A stretch of DNA of 64,000 nucleotides from Acidobacteriota bacterium (GTDB lineage: Bacteria > Acidobacteriota > Terriglobia > Terriglobales > Acidobacteriaceae): positions 30,146 through 94,145 of the forward strand of contig JABDHA010000002.1 of NCBI GenBank assembly GCA_013285705.1. Direction: 5' to 3'. The position numbers and the translations under genes are program-made. The notes under the pieces are model-generated. The model searched no databases, was not told where the DNA came from, and worked only from the letters and a program-made list of their open reading frames with translations. Shown one piece after another: positions 62,134-64,000 of the stretch; position 1 is the stretch's first letter; each line of letters opens with the position of its first letter.

Positions 62134-62592
62134 ATGCGCCGTTTACCTTGGATCACCGCAGCCCTCATCGCCGTTTTGCTAACACTTAACGGATCGGCCC
62201 TGGCGTCAAGCACGAAAGAACAGGCAGATCTTCTTACCGTTCGCGAAGCTGTCTGGCGCGACTGGTTTGCTGGAGATACGAAATCTCTGGCGAAGCTGGT
62301 GCCATCCAATGCGATCGCCATCAGCACGGGCGAAGAGCATTGGCAGAACCATGCAGACATATTTCGGGAAGCCGTTAAATTCCACGCATCCGGCGGAAAG
62401 CTCGTCCGTCTCGAATTTCCCCGCACGGAAGTACAACGATTCGGCAATGTCGCGGTTCTCTACAGCAAGTACCTCTACGAAACCGAGACCAACGGAAAAC
62501 GATCACTGAGTTCTGGACGAGCCACTGAAGTCTTCGTCCTCAACAACGGACAATGGACCAATCCCGGCTGGCATACTGATTCAGAAAAATAA
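62134..62592 (+). CDS. secreted SnoaL/DUF4440-like (NTF2 fold) protein
   Basis: LLTVREAVWRDWFAGDTKSLAKLVPSNAIAIS...GRATEVFVLNNGQWTNPGWHTDS. Confidence 0.8.
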   Translation: MRRLPWITAALIAVLLTLNGSALASSTKEQADLLTVREAVWRDWFAGDTKSLAKLVPSNAIAISTGEEHWQNHADIFREAVKFHASGGKLVRLEFPRTEVQRFGNVAVLYSKYLYETETNGKRSLSSGRATEVFVLNNGQWTNPGWHTDSEK

Positions 62593-62637
62593 AGGTTGTT
62601 ATACCGAATCGCGTCATGCCAGTCGCAAGCACTTGTG

Positions 62638-63720
62638 CTATAGCTTCGTAATCTCCTCGATAGCGGTACGCGCAGCCTGTTCGCACGCGGCCCGGTCTAC
62701 GTCATGGTGCGTGACAAAGCGGACGGAGTTCCGGCCAATCATTCCGCACAGTATGCCCAGCCGTTTAAGGCGCACAACCAACTCTTCCGCTTTTCCTTCT
62801 TCTTTCAGCGTAAAAATCACAATATTCGTTTGCACCGTCGCCAGATCAAGTTCGATCTGCGGCAGACCAGCCAACTGCTCAGCCATGTGCCGCGCATTCG
62901 CATGGTCCTCGGCGAGGCGTTTCGGCATCTCTTCCAGAGCAATCAGGCCCGCAGCAGCCAGTACACCAGCCTGCCGCATGCCTCCACCCAATGCTTTGCG
63001 CACCATTCGGGCACGCTCGATCGGTTTGCGATTGCCGACGAGCATGGATCCAACCGGCGCGCACAGCCCCTTCGACAAGCAGAACATCACCGTATTGAAT
63101 CCACTGGTAAGCACAGCCACCGGAACCTTCAGCGCAATCGACGCATTGAAGATGCGCGCCCCATCCAGATGCAGCGGGATACCAAGCTCGCGCGCCCCAT
63201 TCCATATCTCCCCAAAGACCGGGAGCGGTGTGACCGTTCCCCCCGCCATATTGTGCGAGTTCTCGAGTGAAATAAGTCCCGTAGGCGCATTGTTGCTTGT
63301 GGGGCGCTTCAAAACAGGCTCAATGTGCTTCCACGTTACGATGCCCCGCTCAGCCGCCACTGGACGCAGTTGGCATCCGGAAAATGCCGCCGCCATCGCC
63401 ATCTCCCAGTCCACGATATGCGCGCGCGATTCGCAGATGACCTCCTGCCCAGGTTGCGTGTGCAGGCGAATCGCAATCTGGTTCCCCATCGTGCCGGTTG
63501 GGACGAAAAGAGCAGCCTCGCGACCGAAAATCGTCGCGGCGCTGGTTTCGAGCAGATTCACCGTCGGGTCTTCCCCGTAGACATCATCGCCCACTTCAGC
63601 CGCCGCCATGGCGGAGCGCATGGCTTTCGTTGGCCGGGTCACGGTGTCACTGCGCAGGTCGATAACGCTTACTGGATTTTGCGAAAAGACTTCTTCACGA
63701 GGCTCGGTTTCGGTCGACAT
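62638..63720 (-). CDS. low-specificity L-threonine aldolase
   Basis: IDLRSDTVTRPTKAMRSAMAAAEVGDDVYGEDPTVNLLE; FCLSKGLCAPVGSMLVG PLP lysine. Confidence 0.94.
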   Translation of the reverse strand: MSTETEPREEVFSQNPVSVIDLRSDTVTRPTKAMRSAMAAAEVGDDVYGEDPTVNLLETSAATIFGREAALFVPTGTMGNQIAIRLHTQPGQEVICESRAHIVDWEMAMAAAFSGCQLRPVAAERGIVTWKHIEPVLKRPTSNNAPTGLISLENSHNMAGGTVTPLPVFGEIWNGARELGIPLHLDGARIFNASIALKVPVAVLTSGFNTVMFCLSKGLCAPVGSMLVGNRKPIERARMVRKALGGGMRQAGVLAAAGLIALEEMPKRLAEDHANARHMAEQLAGLPQIELDLATVQTNIVIFTLKEEGKAEELVVRLKRLGILCGMIGRNSVRFVTHHDVDRAACEQAARTAIEEITKL

Positions 63721-63729
63721 ATTTCCTTT

Positions 63730-64000
63730 TTACACCGTGACAGGATCAGCGATTTCCATCACATCCAAAAATTGCGCAAAGACCTCATTCGAGAGCAGCC
63801 TTCCACGCGTCGTGAGCGCGATAGAGTCGCCTTTCCTCTCCAAAAGACCGTGAGAGCAAAGTCCCTGAAGAATGGGCTGGAACTGCACCAGAGATTCTCT
63901 GCCAAATTCGGCTTCCAGCCGAGACAGGCTCACCCCAGCGTTCAGGCGCAAGCCAAGGAACCACGCTTCTTCCATCTCTTCCTGCCGCGTAAGCGTATGG
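63730..64000 (-). CDS. C-terminal part of HemW/HemN-like radical SAM protein (5' end outside window)
   Basis: MEEAWFLGLRLNAGVSLSRLEAEFG...LTTRGRLLSNEVFAQFL, typical HemW tail. Confidence 0.75.
   Translation of the reverse strand, partial: HTLTRQEEMEEAWFLGLRLNAGVSLSRLEAEFGRESLVQFQPILQGLCSHGLLERKGDSIALTTRGRLLSNEVFAQFLDVMEIADPVTV

Overview
The window looks like an Acidobacteriota (Terriglobia-like) chromosome: ordinary housekeeping and metabolic genes with one mobile island. Core regions carry a sugar/polyol catabolic operon, a putative sphingolipid-type cluster (alpha-oxoamine synthase, NAD epimerase, KAS, ACP), nhaA, mdh-icd, pfk, an acyl-CoA synthetase, a molybdate ABC operon (HTH-Mop/modA/modB/modC), murB, ligD, glpK-glpD-glpF, the GlgE trehalose/alpha-glucan pathway (TreS-maltokinase fusion + GlgE), a TonB/Oar-like receptor, a MocR regulator and threonine aldolase. 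The main discovery is a ~9 kb integrative element (12052-21027) inserted in the 3' end of tRNA-Ser(CGA). It has 21-bp direct att repeats, a tyrosine integrase and arm-type repeats at both ends. It also has a P27-like terminase small subunit without a recognisable large subunit, a collapsed portal/tape-measure gene, and its own sigma-70-like factor. The tape-measure gene is interrupted, exactly inside the conserved GEQG^PELFVP motif, by a compact 239-nt group I intron that I could fold by eye (P1-P9.1 plus P10). The island also has a 71-bp promoter-like repeat present twice exactly and once diverged, and an ~820-bp non-coding, hairpin-rich interval between the two exact copies. All family calls come from reading motifs; no searches were run.
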